Origin: Ignavibacteriales bacterium | Lineage (GTDB): Bacteria; Bacteroidota; Ignavibacteria; Ignavibacteriales; Melioribacteraceae | Reading direction: 5' to 3' | Assembly (NCBI GenBank): GCA_026390795.1 | Contig: JAPLFG010000003.1 | Location: 1,984,001 to 2,048,000, forward strand | DNA length: 64,000 nt | In this document: one piece after another, positions 34,763 through 43,250 of the stretch | Layout of the letters: every line of letters begins with the position of its first letter | Position numbering within the stretch: the first letter of the stretch is position 1 | Made by a program: the position numbers and the translations under genes | The notes under the pieces: generated by a model | Seen by the model: only the letters and a program-made list of their open reading frames with translations | Database searches by the model: none | Told to the model about the DNA's origin: nothing

Positions 34763-37382
34763 TACAAGTACAGAATCTATTTTCAAAATATTAAAAGAAA
34801 AAGTAACTATTAAAGAAGTTGCAAATCAATTACAACTGGACTTTGAAGAGTCCGGGAATGTTCTAAAAGGTTCTTGTCCCTCAGGTCACCCTTCTGCAAG
34901 CGGAACTAGTTTTGTAATGAACACCGATACAAATCTTTGTCATTGTTTTAACTGTGAAGCCGGTGGCTCAGTGATCGATCTAGTAATGCTCACTCTTAAT
35001 TATGAAATAAAAGAATCAGTAAAATGGATAGTTGAAAAGTTCAAACTACATAACGAAATAGATTTATCCTCTCTTAAAAACTTCACTATACCTACAGAGA
35101 AAAAAGAAACTGAGATTAACCGCCGTATCGCGCATCAGCTCTTGGAAGAAGTTGTACGATGGGGTAAAGAAAAACTTTATCAAGAAGAAGGCACAGAAGT
35201 ACTCAATTACCTAACCGACCAGCGCAAATATGGAAAAGACAAATTAATTGAAACAGAATTTTTCTACTTCCCTCCTGTTGCTGAAATAAAAGAACATCTG
35301 AATGAAACGTTTCCGGCACTTCATGAGCAAATAAAACGGCTTCCATTAAAGGGGGCACTTGGAGACGTTGTTAGACTTGCCTTCCCATACCGAAATCGTT
35401 CAGGTATGATTACTGGTATCATAAAAAGAGTACCTGACTCTAAGGGATTGCAGAAATTAGATAAGGATGGATCACCCAAAAAAGATAAGAATGGAAATGA
35501 TATTTATGAGAGATATGATAGTACATTCAAAACCGTTAAAGAAGATTTGTTTGGTCTGAATAAAATTAAAAAGGCTGAAACTCTTCTTATCGTTGAAGGT
35601 TATCCGGATGCAATTATTTTACCTGCATTAGAATATAATAATGTAGTAGCCTTAGGACAGGGTTTGTTTAGTAAGCGGCATATTGCCGGGCTCGTTTCGA
35701 AAAAGGTCAAGAATGTAATTCTGGCACTCGATAACGATAAAGTCGGTCCCAAAAACACACTTAGGGCGATTGATATTATTCTAAGCTCGACCAATATCAA
35801 TGTATTTGTACTTGAACATACTAAACTTGGTTCACATAAGGACCCAGACGAATATGTACGCGCTAAAGGCGTTGATGATTTTTCAAAATTAGTTCTTGAA
35901 GCGGAAGAGGGGGAGTTGTGGAAACTAAAACAGATATGTAAACCGGAAGTAATTAAAACAGCAATTGGAAGAAGCGCGGCCTACGAGCAAGCACTAAGTT
36001 TCGCGTTACTGATCAAAAATGAAATAACAAGAGCAGATTATTTTTCTGAAATGTGTAAAACATTTTCAAAACATAAGACTGATATTCTTGCCGATTACCG
36101 AAAAGTGAAAGCAAATGGGTTAGTGCAGAGGTACAAGAAAGAAAAGGAAGGATTTGGTGAAAGGTTGACCAACAAATACCTCCCCTTCATCGAGAGGGCC
36201 ACAAATGCTTATGCATATTATAACAGAAATGAAGACGAAGTTTATTTGGGTGTAGGAAAAGAAATTCTGGAACAAATCATGATTTCAAGCGGACAGCGAA
36301 TGCCTGAAATATTCCCCGTGTTAAAAGCTGTTTATAATCCATTTTTAGATAGGAAATTTGATTTTGAGAATGAGCACTTCAATTTGTTCACACCCTCCAG
36401 GTACCTGATGTTTGAAAAAAATAAAGAAATAATCGAGCTCTCAAGTAGCTGTCCCAGTATTTCAAAACTTTTGGCCAACCTGATTCCTAGGCCAGATGAG
36501 TGTGAAAGATTCATTAATTGGTTAGCCGGAATTTTACAAACCCGTGAGAAACAGTTTACAGCCTGGGTTTTTAAGGGTCCTCAAGGAGCAGGTAAGAATG
36601 TACTTCGCGAGCGCATATTGCAACCATTGTTTGGTAAAAGGCAGGTAATCCAAGTAGAAGACCAAATGCTAGAGTCTGAATTCAATGGATACTTAAAGAA
36701 TGTAATGATGATAGCTTTTAATGAAGTGGCTAACAAGGACAATAGTTCCCGTAACAGTGTTAAGTCGAAGATAAAAGCAATTATCACTGATTCTGAAATA
36801 TGGATAAATGAAAAGCAGATTAGACCATTCCCGATAGAGAACTTTGTTAATTGTATTTTTTTTAGCAATGAAGGAGTGCCAGTTTTGATCGAAGATGGAG
36901 ACAGACGATTTAATGTGGTTAATACCGGAATACCTTTACGTGAATTCAGCTGGTTTAATGCCGATCCAGAAGCATTTTTAAATTCTCTTTCGGTTGAGAT
37001 CCCAGCATTTGCACAGTACTTAATGAATTATGAGTATGATCCAATTAAGGCCAAGACAGTATTCATGAATAATGAGAAATCTGCATTAATAAAAATAGGT
37101 ATGAACAGATTCCAGGAGTTTGCAAAGTATCTGAAAGATGGGGATGTAGACTGGTTGAACGAAAGTCAGGAATTTTCTTTAGTAAATCCAAGAATAAACG
37201 TACTTCATATTGACGTACAAGGGAAAATTCTAAAGGATACAGCCTTGAAGTTGTTTAACAATATCTATCCAAAGAATCCGGAAACAAAAACCTCTTTAAC
37301 TGTAAAATTAGAAATCTACGGAATCAAAGCAGTACGACTAAATGACATGTTGGGAAACAGGCAACAGTATTATCAGTGGTGA
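34728..37382 (+). CDS. Primase-helicase fusion (CHC2, TOPRIM, SF3-type ATPase)
   Basis: An 884-aa replication protein. The N-terminal CHC2 zinc finger has ligands C50, H54, C73 and C76. A TOPRIM domain follows near residues 285-340 (LLIVEGYPDAI, with the Glu, then ILALDNDKVG, with the Asp pair). The C-terminal third is a phage/plasmid D5-like SF3 ATPase: Walker A GPQGAGKN, Walker B VMMIAFNEV, sensor-like VNCIFFSNE and arginine finger region DGDRRF. Together these are enough to prime and unwind DNA at an element origin. An array of short repeats lies directly downstream and is the likely origin. The protein is a typical size for such fusions. Confidence 0.9.
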   Translation: MNFQTNLEKSSNTSTESIFKILKEKVTIKEVANQLQLDFEESGNVLKGSCPSGHPSASGTSFVMNTDTNLCHCFNCEAGGSVIDLVMLTLNYEIKESVKWIVEKFKLHNEIDLSSLKNFTIPTEKKETEINRRIAHQLLEEVVRWGKEKLYQEEGTEVLNYLTDQRKYGKDKLIETEFFYFPPVAEIKEHLNETFPALHEQIKRLPLKGALGDVVRLAFPYRNRSGMITGIIKRVPDSKGLQKLDKDGSPKKDKNGNDIYERYDSTFKTVKEDLFGLNKIKKAETLLIVEGYPDAIILPALEYNNVVALGQGLFSKRHIAGLVSKKVKNVILALDNDKVGPKNTLRAIDIILSSTNINVFVLEHTKLGSHKDPDEYVRAKGVDDFSKLVLEAEEGELWKLKQICKPEVIKTAIGRSAAYEQALSFALLIKNEITRADYFSEMCKTFSKHKTDILADYRKVKANGLVQRYKKEKEGFGERLTNKYLPFIERATNAYAYYNRNEDEVYLGVGKEILEQIMISSGQRMPEIFPVLKAVYNPFLDRKFDFENEHFNLFTPSRYLMFEKNKEIIELSSSCPSISKLLANLIPRPDECERFINWLAGILQTREKQFTAWVFKGPQGAGKNVLRERILQPLFGKRQVIQVEDQMLESEFNGYLKNVMMIAFNEVANKDNSSRNSVKSKIKAIITDSEIWINEKQIRPFPIENFVNCIFFSNEGVPVLIEDGDRRFNVVNTGIPLREFSWFNADPEAFLNSLSVEIPAFAQYLMNYEYDPIKAKTVFMNNEKSALIKIGMNRFQEFAKYLKDGDVDWLNESQEFSLVNPRINVLHIDVQGKILKDTALKLFNNIYPKNPETKTSLTVKLEIYGIKAVRLNDMLGNRQQYYQW

Positions 37383-37390
37383 AAAATCAT

Positions 37391-37659
37391 CCATACTAAG
37401 TATGGTTTGAACCATACTTTGACGTGCTAAAAAATGTTGTTAAAATGAGGTAAAAATGAGCAAAACCATACCTATCCATACTATACCATACTTTATTTGA
37501 CCTAGGTAGGTAAATAGTATTATAGATAATTATAAATAGCTACAGACCAGGTTCACCAGACTATGGATAAGTATGGTTTAGTATGGTAATGCTTGAATTG
37601 AGCGAAAAAACGAAGATTTTTTTGGAGACAAAAGTATGGCAAACTATGGTTTAGTATGG
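37391..37659. repeat. Iteron cluster, candidate replication origin
   Basis: About twelve copies of CCATACT or its complement AGTATGG (some as CCATACC or CTATGG) lie in both orientations, at 37391, 37399, 37412, 37466, 37476, 37486, 37561, 37570, 37580, 37633, 37644 and 37653. Several neighbours are exactly 10 bp apart, one helical turn. Between the left and right groups is an AT-rich stretch (37493-37550) suited to strand opening. The cluster follows the primase-helicase gene directly. No coding frame explains it. Confidence 0.7.
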
Positions 37660-37744
37660 ATGGAAATGGGGGCTTATGTTGGTTAGGTTGGCTATTAGGC
37701 CAGAAGCGATCGGGAGCTGTTTATTTTGGCTATCCTTATGTTAA

Positions 37745-37845
37745 CGCTGACCAACAAAACCAACCCTGACTGGAAACTGTATGGGTGATAACCAACAAAA
37801 CTGACAACTGAATTTATCTGGAAGGTCCAACAAAACCAACCCAGG
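37745..37845. repeat. ACCAACAAAA repeats
   Basis: Three copies of (A)CCAACAAAAC, two of them extended as CCAACAAAACCAACCC, lie at 37750, 37791 and 37827, just after the iterons. The same motif recurs in the hairpins at 38784 and 40094 and once before the replication genes. Confidence 0.55.
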
Positions 37846-37916
37846 CTTTCCGCACAACTCGCAATCTGAAAACATGTTTTAACCTATGTATCTATTAATA
37901 TTAATAGGAGAACCCT

Positions 37917-38243
37917 ATGAAGCATAAAAAACACAAGAAGCATAATTATCCGAAAACAAGAAAACCGAGAAAAGAGACAGGCTACAGCATGACCTACAAG
38001 GTCTTAAATGAGATCGGGAAAGACCAACTTTTTGAAATATGGAAAGATAATGGTCACAGAAAAACTAGCGACATCGTAACGAAGATGCTTGGCGTTTGGG
38101 TTACTGAAATGGTCATCCAGTATATAGCTCAGAAAAAGTTTGGCTGGGTCCGAGTTGTTACGGACAAATCATTGCCGATATACAAAGGTGTGTTATCGGG
38201 AAAAGTGCCAGCTTCGGTTTATAAATCAATAATATTTCAATAA
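37917..38243 (+). CDS. Hypothetical basic protein
   Basis: A 108-aa protein with a strongly basic start (MKHKKHKKHNYPKTRKPRK), probably disordered and nucleic-acid binding. The rest is helical (NEIGKDQLFEIWKDNG, SDIVTKMLGVWVTEMVIQY). No family recognised. It has an AGGAG site eight bases before the ATG and is followed 11 bp later by the next gene in the same direction. It lies next to the candidate origin, so a replication accessory role is possible. Confidence 0.6.
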   Translation: MKHKKHKKHNYPKTRKPRKETGYSMTYKVLNEIGKDQLFEIWKDNGHRKTSDIVTKMLGVWVTEMVIQYIAQKKFGWVRVVTDKSLPIYKGVLSGKVPASVYKSIIFQ

Positions 38244-38254
38244 GGAACAAAATC

Positions 38255-38614
38255 ATGGACACAAATGAACTTTTACTTAATCTAGTCTTAAAGCTTGAAC
38301 CAACATTAACGGGCGCTGGGATGTATACTGGATTAAAGTATTCAGAAGACCCAATACCAATAAATGAATTTATGTTATGTCTCGAGTGGCTAGGGCAGCA
38401 ACGGATTGGAAAGAAAATAAATTCAATTAGAACGAGCTATTCTCTTAAGAGTTATTGTGAAGAATGGACAAAAAAAATCAAAGGGCAGTTTAAGTATATT
38501 TCTAACGGCGCTATGGTTGCAGCAATTATAGCATGTGGAATAAAGTATTGTAAGATCGATGATGATATGAATGTATTTGCAGCTGTTTACATTCGGGAGG
38601 AAGAGTGTGAATAA
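38255..38614 (+). CDS. Hypothetical protein
   Basis: A 119-aa protein, probably all-helical (NELLLNLVLKLEPTLTGAGM, FMLCLEWLGQQRIGKKINSI) with a hydrophobic segment SNGAMVAAIIACGIKYCKI that seems too short and mixed for a membrane anchor. No family recognised. Its end overlaps the next small gene by eight bases, showing translational coupling. Confidence 0.6.
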   Translation: MDTNELLLNLVLKLEPTLTGAGMYTGLKYSEDPIPINEFMLCLEWLGQQRIGKKINSIRTSYSLKSYCEEWTKKIKGQFKYISNGAMVAAIIACGIKYCKIDDDMNVFAAVYIREEECE

Positions 38615-38768
38615 ATATATTCCGTTTGGTATTCTTGATCAGAAAATGCTTGATCGTATTCGGCTGAAGCAATTTCGGAAGGATGTTGAGAACTGGGTCA
38701 AGATAGATCACAAGGATCGATATAACTTCGGAGTAATCGAAAGTATCAAGTCATTGATGCAGAAGTAG
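38607..38768 (+). CDS. Small hypothetical protein, source of tandem copies
   Basis: A 53-aa protein beginning at GTG (38607), chosen because GGGAGG lies six bases upstream inside the previous gene. Basic and helical (MLDRIRLKQFRKDVENWVKI). A diverged copy lies 1 kb downstream at 39658, and both are followed by the same GTTGGTTCTGTTAGT hairpin, so the gene plus its hairpin has been duplicated. Confidence 0.6.
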   Translation: MNKYIPFGILDQKMLDRIRLKQFRKDVENWVKIDHKDRYNFGVIESIKSLMQK

Positions 38769-38783
38769 GTGTGTGAGTTTAGT

Positions 38784-38818
38784 TTGTTGGTTCTGTTAGT
38801 AACTGGCGGAACCAACAA
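38784..38818. repeat. GTTGGTTC/GAACCAAC hairpin repeat, copy 1
   Basis: TTTGTTGGTTC pairs with GAACCAACAAA around a 15-base loop. Related copies lie at 39793-39822 and 40094-40126. All follow full or decayed copies of the 53-aa gene. Confidence 0.65.
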
Positions 38819-38837
38819 AAACTAACGTCTCGCACAA

Positions 38838-39401
38838 CTAGTCCTTGATGCAACGAACACTAAAACCAAATTCCTTGCCGTAATCGGCCAGACAGATATT
38901 ATTATTATTAAGGTTTAGGTAAAGGTAACGTGCGTAAGTACTGCTCACCTCAGTAGAACTCCAGAAATAAGCGAATTCCTTCATATAGAAGAAACAATTA
39001 TCGAGGCCACGGTAGCCCCCAAGTAATGCTGAAAATCCGCTACTGTTTGAACCTATCCCGTTGCTGGTTCCTTGCCCTATTGCTTTTAAGGCATTACTGC
39101 TATTTTTTACAACTTTAATCAATGTTTTGAATTCTTCATCTGTCGCAATGTGCCAACCTTGTGGTGCTAATCCTCTTGGATCGTTCACGGTATACCAGTT
39201 ATATAGTTTACCGTAATTTTCTCCGATTTCAGAATCATTATTGTAATAACACCAAGCAGCCTTTTCTCTATACCACTTATCCCCCTTGACTTCGGGTATA
39301 GAATCGCCATTACGGAAGCGATTCACATTTATATTATCGACCATCCATTCTTGCTCTCCAATTAGAACGGATTTATAAATGTTGCCCTCAAAATTACCCA
39401 A
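38838..39401 (-). CDS. FISUMP-domain protein
   Basis: A 187-aa protein consisting of one Fibrobacter succinogenes major paralogous (FISUMP) domain: QEWMVDNINVNRFRNGDSIP, then YGKLYNWYTVNDPRGLAPQG, WHIATDEEF and an ending FWSSTEVSSTYARYLYL ... GFSVRCIKD. FISUMP proteins are usually exported lipoproteins, but this one starts MGNFEGNIYKS with no signal peptide, so it may be cytoplasmic or mis-started. It is the only minus-strand gene in this part of the element. The fold is related to C-type lectin and formylglycine-generating-enzyme domains. Confidence 0.8.
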   Translation of the reverse strand: MGNFEGNIYKSVLIGEQEWMVDNINVNRFRNGDSIPEVKGDKWYREKAAWCYYNNDSEIGENYGKLYNWYTVNDPRGLAPQGWHIATDEEFKTLIKVVKNSSNALKAIGQGTSNGIGSNSSGFSALLGGYRGLDNCFFYMKEFAYFWSSTEVSSTYARYLYLNLNNNNICLADYGKEFGFSVRCIKD

Positions 39402-39657
39402 TCCTTTCTCCTTTACTTCGTATTACAAATATGCGGGATTAAAATACTAAAAATTTACTGGCTAAGAGCCAATCCATAAACACTGTTTATTATTCGCACT
39501 ATTTCACATAAACGTAATTTCAAAGTCCCATTATCCGTAAGCTGAATCGATACTCTTTGATTAGGTATAGCAGTGCCAAAATAGCTCTGAGAATGTGAAC
39601 TAGAATCGATGGCTAATTAATTTAATTTTGTGTCAGTATGCTAAAAAGTATCAGAAA

Positions 39658-39780
39658 ATGCTAGACAGTATTCTGCTTAGACAATTTCGGAAGGAAATAG
39701 AGAGTTGTGTTAAGATCAATCGGAAGGATAGATACACATTTGCGATAGCGAATAGGATTAGGGAATTGTTGCAGAAGTAG
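39658..39780 (+). pseudogene. Truncated copy of the 53-aa gene
   Basis: Forty codons that align with the 53-aa protein at 38607: QKMLDSILLRQFRKEIESCV against QKMLDRIRLKQFRKDVENWV, and the same LLQK/LMQK end. The start region is lost and no ribosome binding site precedes the ATG. The frame stays open, so divergence occurred partly under selection or recently. Confidence 0.6.
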
Positions 39781-39792
39781 TTTGGGTTAGTT

Positions 39793-39822
39793 GTTGGTTC
39801 TGTTAGTTAATGGCGGGACCAA
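39793..39822. repeat. GTTGGTTC hairpin repeat, copy 2 (decayed)
   Basis: GTTGGTTCTGTTAGTTAATGG followed by GGGACCAA. The right arm is shortened compared with copy 1. Confidence 0.55.
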
Positions 39823-40717
39823 ATTCGATTTATTAAAATACAATCTATAAAATCCTGCGGATAAGAAATAATTTTTGTGTGCCAAATATTATTTAACGCT
39901 TCTAATAGCAAAGAACATTCCACTTAATTAATCTTTATTAATTGCGATAATAATATATTGGAAACATTCAATTTGCGTTGCAAGTAATTTCTAGGAATAA
40001 GGAAAAATGAAATTGTCAATTTCAAAAATATGCGGAACCAGAAGTAGCGTATACGATTACAGAATTGGTGCAAAAGTATTTGAGTGGGGTTAGTTGTTGG
40101 TTCTATTCTAGTGGGGGGACCAACAAAAACCTAGAGCAATAATCAAATCAGTCATTAAAAACATGTAACACTCCGATTCGCCAGATCAAATTATGGTCTC
40201 AGGTTTTACGATTACCAGACTTTCCTTCCAATTTTTAAAGAAAGAGATGATAGTGGAAAAGAAGAGTTTATCCCAACTAGTGATTTGAATTTTTTTGTGG
40301 ACCTAATTAGAATTTCTAGCTGCTTCTTTAGGAAGATGATTTTAAGCTGTAATTAAATTCTGGAATTGAAGAAACTTAGAAAAAATTTGAGCATGGTGCG
40401 TTTTGAAGGATTTATTTTAGAAGCGTAAAAATAGCGATTTCAGACCAGAATCGTTATTATTATTGCTGATGGAATAATGAACAGGCACATGATAAAATTC
40501 GTCTTTATCGGTTCGATGGGAACTCTTAGACTCTTATAAATCCGCTATTGATACTACCTCCTTCATTGGCGAGTAATTTCCTTAAATTTCTTCACATAAA
40601 AGATGTAGTTCCTTTTTCATCCCTTCGCTCGATTTATGGGTCTCATAAATTATCTTAGATTACCCACGAAAAAAAATTTAAATAATGAAATGAAAATTGT
40701 TAATTGAAGAATTCTTC
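39823..40717. other. Non-coding stretch with gene relics
   Basis: No gene was found. Around 40047-40090 a short stretch before the third hairpin resembles the end of the 53-aa gene, and the third hairpin itself (GTTGGTTCTATTC ... GGGACCAACAAAAAC, 40094-40127) is recognisable. The rest shows nothing beyond AT-rich sequence with stops in all frames. Confidence 0.5.
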
Positions 40718-40915
40718 ATGCCTGAACTAAATTTAATAGAAATACTTTTGACTTTTGGTTTCACATATTTGGTGTTTTACATAATATTTGTTGAATTACT
40801 TAAGAGCCACAGACTTCTAAAATTACATGAACAAATAAGAGAAACAATTCGTGTAGAGAAAAGCTTGGATATAACCGAATCTATAAAAAGGATGTTGTAT
40901 ATAAATGCAACTTAG
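40718..40915 (+). CDS. Small single-pass membrane protein
   Basis: A 65-aa protein from the ATG at 40718 (GAAGAA nine bases upstream). One transmembrane helix (about residues 6-26, LIEILLTFGFTYLVFYIIF) is followed by a charged cytoplasmic helix (LKLHEQIRETIRVEKSLDI). No family recognised. It is the last gene before the cassette array and could belong to the element backbone or to a decayed first cassette. Confidence 0.45.
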   Translation: MPELNLIEILLTFGFTYLVFYIIFVELLKSHRLLKLHEQIRETIRVEKSLDITESIKRMLYINAT

Positions 40916-41472
40916 AAAAAGAGCTTCCCCCAATTGGTAGACACAAAAAAATGTATATGTAATACCTGTGCCAATTCATTATTCAATCCGAACCTAAATC
41001 TGTGATATATATGGCGTGTGAAAATAGCAATTTTAGTTTAGAATCATTACCTATCCAACTGGGTGTTCGTTTTCGGAAAATTATCCCAATCCCATTAACC
41101 AGCACTTATGCGCTGTTGTACATTATCATCGAAACAGAGAATCATACTTTTTAGCCGGATACGTTTCTTGCCGGTAGCTTCTCACCATTTGACAGATATC
41201 TCTTTTTAGTTTAAGTTGCAAAAGCAACAAAGATAAATCCACGATGCGTCATCAAATTCAAAATATCATTTCCTTTCAGCTCTCTCGAAATATTAGTCGT
41301 AAGACTTTATACATATAAATTAACAAATATTGTCTGTGAGACCAAAGTCAGAAAAGTGGCATACAAATCACAAGTGTGAACTTTTTTACTTTCTTTAGAA
41401 AACTTCGAGTTATAGCGCCAAAATGGTTTAATGAATTTAACTCTTATGCTTAAATAAAATGAAGGAGAGAAA
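40916..41472. other. Intergenic region at the left end of the cassette array
   Basis: No gene. It contains the 169-bp repeat (copy A) and ends with GTTATAG at 41409-41415, which fits an attC R' box just before the first clear cassette gene. A matching left box was not found, so the left border of the array is uncertain. Confidence 0.55.
41187..41355 (+). repeat. 169-bp repeat, copy A (part of an attC)
   Basis: Starts ATTTGACAGATATC and ends GTCAGAAAA. It matches 52518-52686 with five mismatches counted by eye. Both lie in the long middle part of an attC-like site, 50-60 bp before a GTTA box. Confidence 0.85.
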
Positions 41473-43023
41473 ATGAAAAAATCATTATTTATTTTACTTC
41501 CTTTATTAATAATGTCTTGTAGTTCGAATCAAACAGTAATTATTAGTAACCCTCATGATATTGATCGAGGAAAAGAATCAATAGTTGTTGGAACAATTGA
41601 GATTTATTTAAGTGTCAATGAAGATGGTACTTTCCCTGATAATTATTTTCAGTTTTCTGAGGATCCATCTGAAAATCCGCTAAATATTAAATTATCAAAC
41701 ACCAGTAAATCTTTTAAGCTGATATGTAAAAATAAATACCCGACTATCAAAGATCCTCATGAAAAACTGATTCTAAAATTCTACATCAGCGCAATATGCG
41801 AACCTGAGAAGTATTCTATTTATAGTCCTAATATTTTAGCAGCTGTAGCCCCGGGTGCCCCACGTAAATCTTCTATTATAAGAACATTTAATGTTCTGCC
41901 AAATACAATTATTAATCTCGGTAAGACGCAAATATTTTTAAGAGAAACATCCTCGAACTCATCAAATTATACGGTTAGAGGACTAGATTTATTAAGTCCA
42001 ACATATAACGATTATCTACATACTCCGTATAAAGTTTCATATGACAATAGTATTGAAGATAATGAAGCGTTAGAAGTATTTAGTATTGATTACCCGAAAA
42101 TTTATCAATCGTATGATCTTAAATTAACGACGTCTTCATTAACCACAATTACACCAAGAAATGTTACGAACAAAGATCTTGCTGATGTATGCTTTACAGA
42201 AAAAAATAATGGTACTGCAGTAGGATGGAGTGGGACAATACTTCGGACAACTGATGGAGGAGATAATTGGGCGCCAATTGAAAGCGGAACGACAAAAGGG
42301 CTTTTGTCCGTTCATTTTACAGATATTAATAATGGTACGGTGGTTGGAACAGATGGTACAATACTCCATACAACTGATGGAGGAAAAACTTGGGAATCAC
42401 AAACTTCTGGAACCAAAACATATCTTTCTAGTGTCTTCTTTACAAACTCAGATAATGGCACTATCGTTCATTGGATGGGGTCAATTCTCCATACTACTAA
42501 TGGAGGACAAACATGGGCGGAACAACCATGTGAACATAAAGGTGGCTTTTTTGGTGTTTACTTCTCAGATATAAATCATGGGACAGTTGTAGGTGATGAG
42601 GGGAAAATATTTCATACGACAAATGGAGGAGGTACTTGGATATCTCAAACAAGTGGAACGACAAAAATTCTTAATAAAGTCCACCTCACAAATGCAAATA
42701 ATGGTACTATTGTTGGGAGTGATGGAACAATTCTTCGAACAACAGATGGAGGAAATATTTGGGTGCAACTAGAAAGTGGAACTGATTATGACCTTACATC
42801 CGTGTGTTTTACAGATACAAATAATGGTATAGTCGTTGGTGAAAGAGGTACAATACTCCATACAACTGATGGAGGAAAAACTTGGGACGTAATAAAAAGT
42901 GGAACTAAATATAATCTTAATAGTATCTTTTTTTTAGATTCAAAACATGGTGTTATTGTGGGTGATGGTGGAACGATACTAAGAACAACAGATGGAGGAA
43001 AAACATTTACTGATAGAATCTAA
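41473..43023 (+). CDS. Lipoprotein with Ycf48-like beta-propeller repeats
   Basis: A 516-aa lipoprotein (lipobox LIMSC, Cys16). Residues 1-215 form a non-repetitive beta-rich domain. Residues 225-516 hold seven repeats of about 42 aa with the pattern F-T-D-x-N-N-G-T-x-V-G-x-x-G-T-I-L-x-T-T-D-G-G-x-x-W, the Ycf48/BNR (photosystem assembly factor-like) propeller blade. It is the first clear cassette gene, with AAGGAGAG before the ATG. Surface binding is likely; no enzyme motif is visible. Confidence 0.85.
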   Translation: MKKSLFILLPLLIMSCSSNQTVIISNPHDIDRGKESIVVGTIEIYLSVNEDGTFPDNYFQFSEDPSENPLNIKLSNTSKSFKLICKNKYPTIKDPHEKLILKFYISAICEPEKYSIYSPNILAAVAPGAPRKSSIIRTFNVLPNTIINLGKTQIFLRETSSNSSNYTVRGLDLLSPTYNDYLHTPYKVSYDNSIEDNEALEVFSIDYPKIYQSYDLKLTTSSLTTITPRNVTNKDLADVCFTEKNNGTAVGWSGTILRTTDGGDNWAPIESGTTKGLLSVHFTDINNGTVVGTDGTILHTTDGGKTWESQTSGTKTYLSSVFFTNSDNGTIVHWMGSILHTTNGGQTWAEQPCEHKGGFFGVYFSDINHGTVVGDEGKIFHTTNGGGTWISQTSGTTKILNKVHLTNANNGTIVGSDGTILRTTDGGNIWVQLESGTDYDLTSVCFTDTNNGIVVGERGTILHTTDGGKTWDVIKSGTKYNLNSIFFLDSKHGVIVGDGGTILRTTDGGKTFTDRI

Positions 43024-43029
43024 AAAATA

Positions 43030-43237
43030 TTTGTGTTAAGGTAATTATGCCATAAAATTCGTTTTCCCTCTGGACTGCATTTTCATGCATCATTATTCTA
43101 ATATTCTTGTTTTGTGAAAATGTTTAGCATTGCTTTTTACATTGTTCTATCAAATAAAATTGTTAATAATTATCGGCAGTGGCTTTTTAGTTCGTCATTG
43201 CAGTTATTGGCGGCGCTTTAGTTGCATGCCGTTATAT
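43030..43237 (+). other. attC-like site
   Basis: The right half ends GGCGGCGCTTTAGTTGCATG, then CC and R' box GTTATAT (43231-43237), 14 bp before the next gene. The left border is approximate. The same right half recurs before 53769 and 57046. Confidence 0.7.
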
Positions 43238-43250
43238 GCTAAAATAAAAA

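Noticed and set aside
38838-39401. FISUMP protein as target of a diversity-generating retroelement
   Set aside because: The C-terminal lectin-like region has several Asn codons, but no reverse transcriptase gene or template repeat was seen in the window.
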